Part shown: one piece after another, positions 24,843 through 33,289 of the stretch | Layout of the letters: the number at the start of each line of letters is the position of its first letter | How positions within the stretch are numbered: position 1 is the first letter of the stretch | Source: JABCPE02 sp963518955 | GTDB taxonomy: Bacteria; Bacteroidota; Bacteroidia; Flavobacteriales; Weeksellaceae | Length of the DNA stretch: 64,000 bases | Reading direction: 5' to 3' | Assembly (NCBI GenBank): GCA_963518955.1 | Contig: CAUQKI010000007.1 | Coordinates: forward strand, 20,723 to 84,722 | The notes under the pieces: generated by a model | Databases searched by the model: none | Told to the model about the DNA's origin: nothing | Seen by the model: the letters and a program-made list of their open reading frames with translations, nothing else | Made by a program: the position numbers and the translations under genes

Positions 24843-25091
24843 ATGTATAGTAGAATTCAACAAGAGAAAGAATTGAGCCTAAATGATGACTTCCGTTTGG
24901 GTGAGTATATCTATATGGGAATGGGATTAGTGGGAGAGCATAGAGTGTGTATTTCAGTGGGTTACAAAATAGAATATTGCATAAAAAAAGCAAAACAATT
25001 TGCCGAAGCAGACCCAAATGTGAAATTTACCCATGTCAATAAAGTGAAAGTAGGAGAGCTGGAGCCCTGTGAAAGATTTGATATAGAATAA
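24843..25091 (+). CDS. Hypothetical protein between nrdB and nrdA
   Basis: 82 residues, soluble, no signal peptide or membrane helix, three cysteines (VCIS, EYCIKK, PCERF). No family recognised. Sequence looks like a small alpha/beta protein: LGEYIYMGMGLVGEHRVCIS suggests strands, CIKKAKQFAEADPNVKF a helix. It starts 25 bp after nrdB and is followed after 17 bp by another small gene, so it belongs to the nrdB-nrdA transcription unit. A role connected with ribonucleotide reductase is possible only by context. Confidence 0.6.
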   Translation: MYSRIQQEKELSLNDDFRLGEYIYMGMGLVGEHRVCISVGYKIEYCIKKAKQFAEADPNVKFTHVNKVKVGELEPCERFDIE

Positions 25092-25108
25092 ATTACAAAA
25101 AGAATTAT

Positions 25109-25468
25109 ATGAAATATTTTGTAGAAAATAAGGTAGGAGCACAAAAACAAATCCTATGTGTATTTGCCAATATATCTAAAGAAGAACTGCACGAGAAGAT
25201 TAAACAAAGGATGGCAGATGCAGGCTACAAAGCACTTTCTGAAAATATTGAAAATACAATCTACGAAAAAGGAAATAGAACACTGAGACTTTTATTTGGA
25301 ATATTTGTCGATTATTTTAAATGTTCTATCCATATCAGTGAAAATGATAACAATCAAATAGAAGTATTTGTAAAAAAAGAAACTACCGGATTTTCAGGAG
25401 GAATTATCGGAATGACTCAGGTAGATGATAAGCTGAAATCCGTATATAAGCTCTTAGAAACATTGTAA
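25109..25468 (+). CDS. Hypothetical protein between nrdB and nrdA
   Basis: 119 residues, soluble, no signal peptide. No named family recognised. The layout looks like an N-terminal strand-helix part (ILCVFANISKEELHEKIKQR), a middle strand region (TLRLLFGIFVDYFKCSIHIS) and a Gly-rich stretch (TTGFSGGIIGMTQVDDKL) near the C-terminus. It lies 17 bp after the previous small gene and 10 bp before the GNAT gene, so is part of the nrd unit. Function unknown. Confidence 0.6.
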   Translation: MKYFVENKVGAQKQILCVFANISKEELHEKIKQRMADAGYKALSENIENTIYEKGNRTLRLLFGIFVDYFKCSIHISENDNNQIEVFVKKETTGFSGGIIGMTQVDDKLKSVYKLLETL

Positions 25469-25478
25469 TTCGCTTGTG

Positions 25479-25976
25479 ATGGAGTTTAGAAAAGCGGAAC
25501 AAGCGGATTTTGAGCAGATTTGGGAGATCATTTCTTTTGCAAAGGAAACTCGTAAAAACGAAGGCAGCGCCCAGTGGCAGGATGGCTATCCAAATGAAGA
25601 AACGATACAGAATGATATTCAGAAAGGATATGGTTTTGTTTTTGAGGAAGAGGGCGGTGTGAATCTTTATGTTGCGATTATTTTTGACAAAGAACCTGCT
25701 TATGAAGAGCTAAAAAACTGGGAAGGGCAGGGAGATTATCTTACACTCCACAGAATAGCAGTTTCCAAAGAAGCAAAAGGAAAAGGTTTGGGACAAAAAA
25801 TCCTGCAGGAAGCCGAAAAATTAGCAAAAGAAAAGGGAATAGAGAGTATCCGCATAGATACTAATTTTGATAATATTCCGATGCTGAAAATTATAGAAAA
25901 AGAAGGCTATAAATACCAAGGAGAAGTATATTTCCGAGGCAGTGCTAGAAAAGCATTTGAGAAAATTTTAAAATAA
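25479..25976 (+). CDS. GNAT-family N-acetyltransferase
   Basis: 165 residues; acetyl-CoA dependent acyltransferase fold. The acetyl-CoA binding motif A is LHRIAVSKEAKGKGLGQKIL (R/Q-x-x-G-x-G/A as KGKGLG), and motif B is IRIDTNFDNIPMLKIIEKEGY. A GTG at 25476 precedes the ATG at 25479; I choose the ATG, giving MEFRKAEQADF, the usual GNAT opening. Acyl acceptor unknown. It sits 31 bp upstream of nrdA within the nrd unit. Confidence 0.82.
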   Translation: MEFRKAEQADFEQIWEIISFAKETRKNEGSAQWQDGYPNEETIQNDIQKGYGFVFEEEGGVNLYVAIIFDKEPAYEELKNWEGQGDYLTLHRIAVSKEAKGKGLGQKILQEAEKLAKEKGIESIRIDTNFDNIPMLKIIEKEGYKYQGEVYFRGSARKAFEKILK

Positions 25977-26007
25977 AACTATATTTATATAACAGAGAAA
26001 AAAAGTG

Positions 26008-27663
26008 ATGGAAGAAAAAACAAACATTTGGTGGTTCAATGAAGAATCAGAACAAATGCTTAACAGAGGATATTTACTAAAAGGCGAAACATTAGAAGGG
26101 GCAATAGATAGAATAACTGAAGCTGCAGCAAGAAGGCTGTATAAACCAGAATTAAAGGAGGCTTTTAAGGAAATGATTGTCAAAGGATGGATTTCTTTTT
26201 CATCTCCTGTATGGGCAAATATGGGGACACAGAGAGGGCTTCCTATTTCGTGTTTCAATGTCCATGTGCCAGACAGCATAGAGGGAATTACCCACAAAAT
26301 GGGGGAAGTTATCATGCAGACTAAGATAGGAGGCGGGACTTCGGGGTATTTCGGTGAGCTGAGACACAGAGGGACAGCAGTTACGGATAATGGTAAATCT
26401 TCTGGAGCAGTTTCTTTCATGAAATTATTTGATACCTCGATGGATGTGGTATCACAGGGAGGTGTGAGAAGAGGGGCTTTTGCGGCGTATTTAGATATTG
26501 ACCATGATGATATAGAGGAGTTTTTACAAATCAGAGACATCGGAAATCCTATTCAGAATTTGTTTATGGGTGTCTGTGTGCCAGACTACTGGATGCATGA
26601 AATGATAGAGGGAGACACGGACAAGAGAAGAATTTGGGCTAAAGTATTGGAAAGCCGCCAGCAGAAAGGAATGCCGTATATTTTCTTTACGGATAATGTC
26701 AATAGAAATAAACCGCAAGTTTATAAAGATAAAGGATTGACTATCAATGCTTCTAATCTTTGTTCTGAAATCATGCTGCCTTCTACGGCAGAGGAAAGTT
26801 TTATTTGCTGTTTGTCTTCCATGAATTTGGAGCTTTATGACGAATGGAAAGATACGAACGCGGTTAAATTGGCTATTTACTTCCTTGATGCAGTTTTATC
26901 TGAATTTATTGAGAAAACAGAAGGGAATTATTACCTTTCGGCTGCGAGAAATTTTGCAATTCGCCACCGAGCATTGGGATTAGGAGTTTTGGGGTATCAT
27001 TCTTATTTACAGAGAAATATGATTCCTTTTGAAAGCATGGAAGCGAAAATGTTTAACGCAAAAGTGTTTAAACAAATCCAAGAGCAGTCATTAGCCGCTT
27101 CTAAAGAATTAGCAAATATCTACGGAGAGCCAGAATTATTGAAAGGCTATGGTGTTAGAAATGCCACTACTATGGCGATAGCACCTACGACATCTAGTTC
27201 GGCTATTTTAGGGCAGACTTCACCAGGGATAGAGCCGTTTGCATCCAATTATTACAAGGCTGGTTTGGCTAAAGGGAATTTCATTAGAAAAAATAAATAT
27301 TTAGCTAAGTTATTGGAAGAGAAAGGATTGGATACGGAAGATGTTTGGAGAGATATTATGCTAAACCATGGTTCTGTTCAGCATATGACCCAGCTAACTC
27401 AGGAGGAAAAAGATGTGTTTAAGACCTTTAAGGAGATTTCGCCTTTGGAAATCGTAACTCAGGCGGCACAGAGACAACAATATATAGACCAAGCCCAGTC
27501 ATTAAACCTAAATATTCCATCTTCTATGCCAATAAAAGATGTGAATAAAGTGATAATAGACGCTTGGAAATTAGGAGTGAAAACGCTTTATTATCAGCGT
27601 TCGCAGTCTGTTTCTAAGGAATTAGTTATTAATTTTATGAATTGTTCAAGTTGTGAAGCGTAA
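26008..27663 (+). CDS. nrdA: Class I ribonucleotide reductase large subunit without ATP-cone
   Basis: Reduces ribonucleoside diphosphates to deoxy forms. 551 residues from the ATG at 26008 (a GTG lies one codon upstream). Active site: Cys82 in LPISCFNV, the Asn250-Cys252-Glu254 triad in SNLCSEI, the second redox cysteine in FICCLSS (267/268), the radical-transfer tyrosines in TLYYQRSQS, and the C-terminal redox pair Cys546/Cys549. The protein begins directly with the substrate domain: the N-terminal ATP-cone that gives overall activity control in classical NrdA is missing, a minimal architecture known in flavobacterial enzymes. A terminator follows. Confidence 0.95.
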   Translation: MEEKTNIWWFNEESEQMLNRGYLLKGETLEGAIDRITEAAARRLYKPELKEAFKEMIVKGWISFSSPVWANMGTQRGLPISCFNVHVPDSIEGITHKMGEVIMQTKIGGGTSGYFGELRHRGTAVTDNGKSSGAVSFMKLFDTSMDVVSQGGVRRGAFAAYLDIDHDDIEEFLQIRDIGNPIQNLFMGVCVPDYWMHEMIEGDTDKRRIWAKVLESRQQKGMPYIFFTDNVNRNKPQVYKDKGLTINASNLCSEIMLPSTAEESFICCLSSMNLELYDEWKDTNAVKLAIYFLDAVLSEFIEKTEGNYYLSAARNFAIRHRALGLGVLGYHSYLQRNMIPFESMEAKMFNAKVFKQIQEQSLAASKELANIYGEPELLKGYGVRNATTMAIAPTTSSSAILGQTSPGIEPFASNYYKAGLAKGNFIRKNKYLAKLLEEKGLDTEDVWRDIMLNHGSVQHMTQLTQEEKDVFKTFKEISPLEIVTQAAQRQQYIDQAQSLNLNIPSSMPIKDVNKVIIDAWKLGVKTLYYQRSQSVSKELVINFMNCSSCEA

Positions 27664-27675
27664 TGATAAATAAAA

Positions 27676-27708
27676 GTGTAAGCTTATTTTAGCTTACATT
27701 TTTATTTT
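27676..27708. terminator. Terminator after nrdA, overlapping the end of the WG gene
   Basis: 8-bp stem (TGTAAGCT with AGCTTACA), 6-base loop, then a T-rich run. It lies between converging genes and covers the stop codon of the minus-strand WG-repeat gene. Confidence 0.75.
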
Positions 27709-28716
27709 AAAATCTATCTTTTTTATTTCTTTTAGTTGTTTTTCAGCATTAATAGGGTAGTCTTTAGTTTTATAGCCTTGTTTTTGGTCTTCTATGATTC
27801 GTTCTAGTATTTTTCTTATATATTCTTTTAAAGGGATGAATTTATAATCATAGTTCTTATAAAATATTTCTCCTTTTTTATTGACCCAGAGACTATTGTT
27901 TGGGCTATTATATTTCTCTTGACCATAGAAGTTTTTTAGTTCATAATAGGGCAGATATTTATTAGGACGATTTACAATTTCGTAATGGTTTATAATTTTT
28001 TTGTCAAAAGGATGATTAATTTCTGTTAGGATTTCTAATTGATTGATTCCATCTACTATTTTTTGTTCAATATTGTTATAAACAAAAGGGTAAGGATAGT
28101 ATTTCCCTTCATATAAATAGTCTTTTGGATTATTAGATTTTTTCAGAGGCTTCACTTTTATTCCTTTTTTATTGATGAGATAAGAGGTTGATTTTTTGGA
28201 AATAGGGGCTATAAACGAATGTTCTCCTCCTTTATCAAATTCCCTTTTCCATCCACCTGTATAGACTATTGCATAGCCGTAGTTAAATTGAGTTGCAAAA
28301 TCCCATTTTGCAGGTAGAACTTTCTTCCCAAACCAATCTACAAATCCCATTTTATTTTTTTCTACATATCGTCTCAGTCCTTCTTCCCAAATATCATTTC
28401 CATTATCAAACCACTGTGGATAGTATAGAAATTTTCCATTTCTATCATAGACTTCTCCTGCCTCTATTCGTGGGTTATCTTTATCATATTTTTTATTTTT
28501 AAAGGAAGTCCCCCAAAACTCTATTGTAGGTTCATTTATAGGGTTTTCTGTATCATAGATTCTAAATCCCGAAAATTGAGCAGGGATGATGATTTTCCCC
28601 TTTTCATTTTTCACACCTACCAAAGTGCTGTCAGAAGTATAAAAATAATATAATTTCTCTTGTGTAAACGCTAATTTCCCGATTAATAGGATGAGAATAA
28701 GGATTATTTTTCTCAT
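27694..28716 (-). CDS. Secreted WG-repeat protein
   Basis: 340 residues with signal peptide (MRKIILILILLIGKLAFTQ). The segment with KNKMGFVDWFGKKVLPAKWD followed by FNYGYAIVYTGG fits one WG repeat, and STLVGVKNEKGKIIIPAQF near the N-terminus looks like a degenerate second; the rest is Lys/Tyr rich without recognised domains. WG-repeat proteins are frequent in Bacteroidota and mostly uncharacterised. Single gene converging on nrdA, with an exact -7 box (TACCTTTG) at 28734-28741. Confidence 0.75.
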   Translation of the reverse strand: MRKIILILILLIGKLAFTQEKLYYFYTSDSTLVGVKNEKGKIIIPAQFSGFRIYDTENPINEPTIEFWGTSFKNKKYDKDNPRIEAGEVYDRNGKFLYYPQWFDNGNDIWEEGLRRYVEKNKMGFVDWFGKKVLPAKWDFATQFNYGYAIVYTGGWKREFDKGGEHSFIAPISKKSTSYLINKKGIKVKPLKKSNNPKDYLYEGKYYPYPFVYNNIEQKIVDGINQLEILTEINHPFDKKIINHYEIVNRPNKYLPYYELKNFYGQEKYNSPNNSLWVNKKGEIFYKNYDYKFIPLKEYIRKILERIIEDQKQGYKTKDYPINAEKQLKEIKKIDFKIKM

Positions 28717-28733
28717 ATTTTAAAACTTTCTAA

Positions 28734-28741
28734 CAAAGGTA
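28734..28741 (-). promoter_or_regulatory. -7 promoter box of the WG-repeat gene
   Basis: Minus-strand TACCTTTG, exact consensus match, 17 bp upstream of the start codon. On the plus strand GATATTTG (28775-28782) may serve dgt divergently, with one mismatch. Confidence 0.5.
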
Positions 28742-28798
28742 ATTAATTTTTGCTACTATAATTTAAAAAATTCCGATATTTGGGATTATTTTTAATTT

Positions 28799-30139
28799 AT
28801 GCTTAATCAATTATATACCAATCGGAGAACAGGAAACTCGGATAGCACTAGTGCTTCAAGGACTGATTTTCAGCGGGATTTTGACCGAATAATTTTCTCT
28901 ACTTCTTTCCGAAGACTACAGAATAAAACGCAGGTTTTCCCTCTCCCAGGTAGCGTTTTTGTGCATAACAGGCTTACCCATTCGCTGGAAGTTGCTTCGG
29001 TGGGGAGAAGTCTAGGGAGCTTTGCGGGGGAGTTTATCGTGGAGAAATTTGCTCAAGAATTAAACGAGAATTCAAAGAATTTTTATCTGCATAATTTACA
29101 TAATGTGATAGCGGCGGCGTGTCTCTGTCATGATATAGGAAACCCTGCTTTCGGGCATTCTGGGGAAGATGCCATCGCAAGTTATTTTGAGAAAAATGAA
29201 GATTTAAAATCTCTAATGACTGAGAAACAATGGGCAGATTTTATTAATTTTGAAGGAAATGCCAATGCCATCCGTGTGCTTACCCATCAGCAGAGAGGCA
29301 AGGACAAAGGCGGACTTCAGCTGACCATGGCAACTTTAGCAAGTATCGCTAAATATCCCTGTGAATCCATAGCGAAGGACAAAAAACAACTTCATAGAAA
29401 GAAATTTGGTTTTTTCCAAAGTGAAAAGGAAACTTTCAAAGAAATAGCCAAGGCTACGGCTTTTATCACAGAACAGGAAGAACCGCTGGTCTACAAAAGG
29501 CATCCCTTCGTATGGCTGGTAGAGGCGGCAGACGACATCTGCTACAATATCATAGATATAGAAGATGCCCATAGGCTGAAAATTATTTCTTCTTCCGACT
29601 GTGAAAACCTCATCTTAGAACTCATCAAAACCACGGATGAAAACATAAAACGAGTAGAGGACAAACTATCCGTGATTTCCGATAAAAATGACAGAATATC
29701 TTACCTCCGTGCAAAGGTTATTAATTCTCTAATCAATGTTTCCATAAGGCTTTACAAGGAAAAAATTGATAATATTCTTACAGGAAATCTAGACCAGTCA
29801 CTGCTTTCTATTTTTAAAAAAGAAAATAAAACTTTGCAGGATATAAAGCAGTTTTCCATTGACGAAATCTACAATCACAGAGCGGTGGTAGAGATAGAAA
29901 ATGCGGGATATAATGTGATGTATGAGCTTCTCAATCATTTTATTCCATCGGCTATAAAAGAAAATCCTAAGGATTATGACAAAAAAGCCCTTCAATTATT
30001 GCCCGAACAGTTCAGATATGATGGCGAACCTTATGAAAAGATAATGGGTGTTTTGGATTTTGTTTCTGGGATGACGGATAACTACGCCACGGACCTTTAT
30101 CGAAAAATAAAAGGAATAGATATCGGAATGACGATGTAA
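28799..30139 (+). CDS. dgt: dGTP triphosphohydrolase
   Basis: HD-superfamily enzyme that cleaves dGTP (or other dNTPs) to the deoxynucleoside and triphosphate. 446 residues. The HD-domain metal ligands are in RLTHSLEVASVGRSLG (first His), AACLCHDIGNPAFGHSGEDA (His-Asp) and a later Asp in WLVEAADDICYNIID. The N-terminal FQRDFDRIIFSTSFRRLQNKTQV segment is typical of Dgt. It lies near nrdAB, so the window holds both synthesis and breakdown arms of dNTP balance. Confidence 0.93.
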   Translation: MLNQLYTNRRTGNSDSTSASRTDFQRDFDRIIFSTSFRRLQNKTQVFPLPGSVFVHNRLTHSLEVASVGRSLGSFAGEFIVEKFAQELNENSKNFYLHNLHNVIAAACLCHDIGNPAFGHSGEDAIASYFEKNEDLKSLMTEKQWADFINFEGNANAIRVLTHQQRGKDKGGLQLTMATLASIAKYPCESIAKDKKQLHRKKFGFFQSEKETFKEIAKATAFITEQEEPLVYKRHPFVWLVEAADDICYNIIDIEDAHRLKIISSSDCENLILELIKTTDENIKRVEDKLSVISDKNDRISYLRAKVINSLINVSIRLYKEKIDNILTGNLDQSLLSIFKKENKTLQDIKQFSIDEIYNHRAVVEIENAGYNVMYELLNHFIPSAIKENPKDYDKKALQLLPEQFRYDGEPYEKIMGVLDFVSGMTDNYATDLYRKIKGIDIGMTM

Positions 30140-30210
30140 ATTTTTTTTACATTTTTTGTAACATTTCGTTAGATATTAATACTAATAAATTGAAATTAAA
30201 TTTTATAATT

Positions 30211-31149
30211 ATGAAAATACTTATTTTTAGTTTTTTTGCATTCGTTATTTTATTGGTTTTATTGGTTTCGTTATTCACTGTGAAGCAGGAAACAGCCGCT
30301 ATCATAGAGCGTTTGGGAAAATTCCATTCCGTTCGCCACGCGGGGCTTCACCTCAAAATTCCATTTATTGATAATATCACCAAAAGATTAACTCTAAAAA
30401 TCCAACAGCTTGATGTATTGATAGATACCAAAACCCTTGATAATGTGTTTATTAAGATGAGAGTTTCGGTTCAGTATCAGGTAATTAGAAATCAGGTAAG
30501 TGATGCTTACTATAAACTGGAAGACCCTCATAATCAGATAACTTCATATGTTTTTGATGTGGTGAGAGCCGAAGTTCCAAAACTAAAATTGGATGATGTT
30601 TTCGTGAAAAAAGATGATATCGCTATCGCTGTAAAAGCTGAAATTCAGGAGGCAATGCAGAGCTATGGATATGATATTATAAAGGCTTTGGTGACGGATA
30701 TAGACCCAGATGAGCAGGTAAAACAAGCGATGAACCGAATCAATGCAGCGGAAAGAGAAAAAACTGCAGCTGAGTATGAGTCTGAAGCAGAAAGAATCCG
30801 TATTGTAGCCGTAGCCAAAGCAGAAGCCGAGTCTAAAAAGCTACAAGGGCAGGGGATCGCAGACCAAAGAAGGGAAATCGCCAAGGGTCTGGAAGAATCC
30901 GTAAAAATGCTTAACAGTGTGAATATCAATGCACAGGAGGCATCAGCACTGATAGTAGTTACCCAGCATTATGACACGCTTCATTCCATAGGGGCTAACA
31001 ACCGTTCTAATTTGGTTCTTCTTCCAAATTCACCAATGGCGGCAAATTCCATGCTGAATGACCTCATAGTTGCCATGAACACAGCACACAAAGTGGAGGA
31101 AGCAGATAAAGGACACTACCCTAATCCACCAAAAGAACATAGACACTAA
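30211..31149 (+). CDS. SPFH/Band-7 (stomatin/prohibitin-like) membrane protein
   Basis: 312 residues from the ATG at 30211; an in-frame TTG 21 bp upstream would add residues before the membrane helix and looks unlikely. One N-terminal helix (about 4-24), a Band-7 domain (VKQETAAIIERLGKFHSVRHAGLHLKIPF and on; about 27-200) and a long Ala/Glu-rich coiled region (NAAEREKTAAEYESEAERIR, about 178-230). Family members form membrane-anchored oligomeric rings that organise proteases or lipids (HflK/C, QmcA). No NfeD partner is adjacent. Confidence 0.87.
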   Translation: MKILIFSFFAFVILLVLLVSLFTVKQETAAIIERLGKFHSVRHAGLHLKIPFIDNITKRLTLKIQQLDVLIDTKTLDNVFIKMRVSVQYQVIRNQVSDAYYKLEDPHNQITSYVFDVVRAEVPKLKLDDVFVKKDDIAIAVKAEIQEAMQSYGYDIIKALVTDIDPDEQVKQAMNRINAAEREKTAAEYESEAERIRIVAVAKAEAESKKLQGQGIADQRREIAKGLEESVKMLNSVNINAQEASALIVVTQHYDTLHSIGANNRSNLVLLPNSPMAANSMLNDLIVAMNTAHKVEEADKGHYPNPPKEHRH

Positions 31150-31174
31150 TTTTCCAATTCAAACTAAATAAAAC

Positions 31175-31210
31175 CCGCCTCTTTTCATTGAGAAAAGAGG
31201 CGGACTATTT
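31175..31210. terminator. Strong bidirectional terminator
   Basis: 12-bp GC-rich stem (CCGCCTCTTTTC with GAAAAGAGGCGG), 5-base loop; T-rich on both outward sides. Lies between the converging SPFH and M28 genes. Confidence 0.85.
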
Positions 31211-31217
31211 TTGGGTT

Positions 31218-32681
31218 TTATCTTTCAAATTTCACATTGGGCAGAAGTCTTGGTCTTTGTGGCTCGTTAGCTACTTTCCAAGAAGTTCTGTACATCCATT
31301 CGGTCATTTTGTAAAGTTTCTTGAAATCTATGTTTTCTGATTCGTCCTGCGGCTGGTGGTACTGGTGGTGCAGCACACTTGTGAAAAATACCGCAGGAAT
31401 ACCAAGCCTCGCGTAAGGCAGGTGGTCGCTTCGGAAATAGAAAAACTCTGGATGCTCTGGTAAATCCCAGTCTTTCAAAAACTTAAATTTAGTGCTTTCT
31501 TGGTTGGCTTCTTCTGCCATTCTTACTAAATCATCAGAATTTTTGTGCGGAGACTGACCACCGAGAAGAGCGGCTTCGTTGATATCATTTCTTCCAATCA
31601 TATCGCCGTTCAGCACAGCTACGATATTTTCTCTCGGAACTACAGGATGCGCAGAATGCCACTTTGACCCTAAAAGACCTCTTTCCTCAGCGCCATGAAT
31701 TACAAACAAGATGCTTCGTTTTGCAGGCTGCTTGCTGTATGCTCTTCCCATCGCAAGTAGAGCCACGCAGGTGCTGGCATTGTCATCGGCACCGTTGTAG
31801 ATGGTGTCATTTTTCACAGGGTGGCGGATACCGTCATGGTCCTGATGTCCGCTGAGCAATACATATTCATTTTTAAGTTTTGGGTCTGTTCCTTCTATCT
31901 TTCCGATGATATTTACAGAAGGATATTTGTAAGTCTCTGTTTGTAAGTTTACGGTAATCTGTGGGTTGCCTTTCAGCCAGTTTTGGTTTTCTTTTTTAAC
32001 CCAAAAGACAGGAATATCTTCTTTGATGTTTTCATTCAGTCCTTCCACACCATAGACCCCTCTTTTCATCATTGGTTCTACTTCTATCCAGCTTTTGTCA
32101 GAGATTTCATCCGTAATGAAAACGATGCCTTTCGCACCTAATTTTCTAGCTGAATTAAGGTATTTAGCTTTGATAAATCTTGGGTATCTTCTCTCGAAAA
32201 GTGTCATTTCCTGCTCGATACCTTTTTTGGAAACATTGATGGCAACTACTTTCCCTGCAATCTGGGAAGTCAGCTGCTCTGGTTCCACCTCGCCTACGCT
32301 GATGATAGGCAGGGAGAAATGAGCATTTACCACATCAGAAACTAAAATATCTTTCCATATTTTTAGGTTTTTATCACCGATTTTCACCGAGCTGAGCGGA
32401 GAAATCTGGTGGCGGTACATATCAAAAAACTGGAAATAAGTGCCGTTGTCCCCAGCGGGTTTTATCCCTGCTTCTTTCATTTTGTCTGCGAACCACACGG
32501 AAACTTTGAGCTCATCTAGGGTTCCTGCCTCTCTTCCCCAGAACTGGTCAGCCGCCATCTGGTACATGTCTGTACGAAGATCTTTTTCCTTAATAGCCGA
32601 AACCAAAGGCTTCTTGTAGCTCTGCGCACCCAGCGAAGGGCAGAGGATTCCCATAAGGAGAGTAAAAACGATTTTTTTCAT
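31218..32681 (-). CDS. Secreted M28-family metallopeptidase
   Basis: 487 residues from the ATG at 32679-32681 (MKKIVFTLLMGILCPSLGAQ signal peptide); an upstream in-frame start at 32747 is rejected because a full promoter lies inside that stretch. Order: signal, an N-terminal region, a PA-like insert (about 120-230) and the M28 zinc-peptidase domain with SGHQDHDG (His/Asp ligands), YNGADDNAST (bridging Asp), GAEERGLLGS (catalytic Glu and ligand) and FRSDHLPYARLG (last ligands). Family members are aminopeptidases or glutamate carboxypeptidase-like enzymes in the periplasm or outside the cell. Confidence 0.9.
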   Translation of the reverse strand: MKKIVFTLLMGILCPSLGAQSYKKPLVSAIKEKDLRTDMYQMAADQFWGREAGTLDELKVSVWFADKMKEAGIKPAGDNGTYFQFFDMYRHQISPLSSVKIGDKNLKIWKDILVSDVVNAHFSLPIISVGEVEPEQLTSQIAGKVVAINVSKKGIEQEMTLFERRYPRFIKAKYLNSARKLGAKGIVFITDEISDKSWIEVEPMMKRGVYGVEGLNENIKEDIPVFWVKKENQNWLKGNPQITVNLQTETYKYPSVNIIGKIEGTDPKLKNEYVLLSGHQDHDGIRHPVKNDTIYNGADDNASTCVALLAMGRAYSKQPAKRSILFVIHGAEERGLLGSKWHSAHPVVPRENIVAVLNGDMIGRNDINEAALLGGQSPHKNSDDLVRMAEEANQESTKFKFLKDWDLPEHPEFFYFRSDHLPYARLGIPAVFFTSVLHHQYHQPQDESENIDFKKLYKMTEWMYRTSWKVANEPQRPRLLPNVKFER

Positions 32682-32708
32682 AGGTTTATAATTTAATTGA
32701 TTTTTGCC

Positions 32709-32739
32709 CAAAAGTATCGTTTTATTAGAAAAAATGCAA
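32709..32739 (-). promoter_or_regulatory. Complete promoter of the M28 peptidase gene
   Basis: On the minus strand TTG (32739-32737), a 20-bp spacer and TACTTTTG (32716-32709). Both elements match the Bacteroidota consensus, and the location fixes the start at 32681. Confidence 0.7.
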
Positions 32740-32757
32740 GTTCCCACAAGTTTTTAT

Positions 32758-32785
32758 TTGGTTGAAAATAAATTTAATATTTTTG
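32758..32785 (+). promoter_or_regulatory. Promoter of the accessory patch (GNAT gene)
   Basis: TTG (32758-32760), 17-bp spacer, TATTTTTG (32778-32785); start codon 25 bp downstream. Confidence 0.6.
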
Positions 32786-32810
32786 AAACAGATTTTAATT
32801 TAGTAAATGA

Positions 32811-33272
32811 ATGAAAATAACCGAAGGATTATTGCCTGAAGATAAAGAGGCTATTATACACTGGATAAATAGCAAAGGTGCTGATTTCCTGCAACAATGG
32901 GCAGGAGATGCTTTGCCCTATCCTCTTACCATAGAAGCACTCAATGATTTGTCTCATTGTTTTCGTATCGAGGCAGAGGGGAATTTTATAGGGATGATTC
33001 AGCAAATAAGAGTAGAAGGAAACAATGTGCATATTGGTAGATTTCTTATCAATCCTTCCCTTACGGGAAAAGGATTAGGTAGCTTGGCAATGCAGTTATT
33101 TATCGCAATGCTTTTTGAGGATAAAAGTGTTCATTCTATTAGCTTAAATGTATTTGATGACAACCCCATAGCTAAAGGTCTTTATAGAAAACTCGGTTTC
33201 GAAGTAGTGGCAACTATTGAAGGAGAAAGAAAAAAATACAAGATGATGAAAAGTAATTCGGCAATTAACTAA
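32811..33272 (+). CDS. GNAT-family N-acetyltransferase
   Basis: 153 residues. Motif A reads IGRFLINPSLTGKGLGSLAM (acetyl-CoA pyrophosphate loop GKGLG) and the C-terminal part SLNVFDDNPIAKGLYRKLGF is the typical GNAT motif B. N-terminal WINSKGADFLQQWAGDALPYPLT resembles the small-molecule or peptide acetyltransferases annotated near RimJ/YjaB types. The acceptor is unknown. It opens a plus-strand run of accessory genes and lies 17 bp before the YD-repeat-like gene. Confidence 0.83.
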   Translation: MKITEGLLPEDKEAIIHWINSKGADFLQQWAGDALPYPLTIEALNDLSHCFRIEAEGNFIGMIQQIRVEGNNVHIGRFLINPSLTGKGLGSLAMQLFIAMLFEDKSVHSISLNVFDDNPIAKGLYRKLGFEVVATIEGERKKYKMMKSNSAIN

Positions 33273-33289
33273 TTGGCAAATTTAATACT

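Noticed and set aside
25968..26540. 190-residue open frame opposite nrdA
   Set aside because: Covers the conserved nrdA N-terminal half in antisense; low-complexity Ser/Pro/Leu composition and no promoter box.
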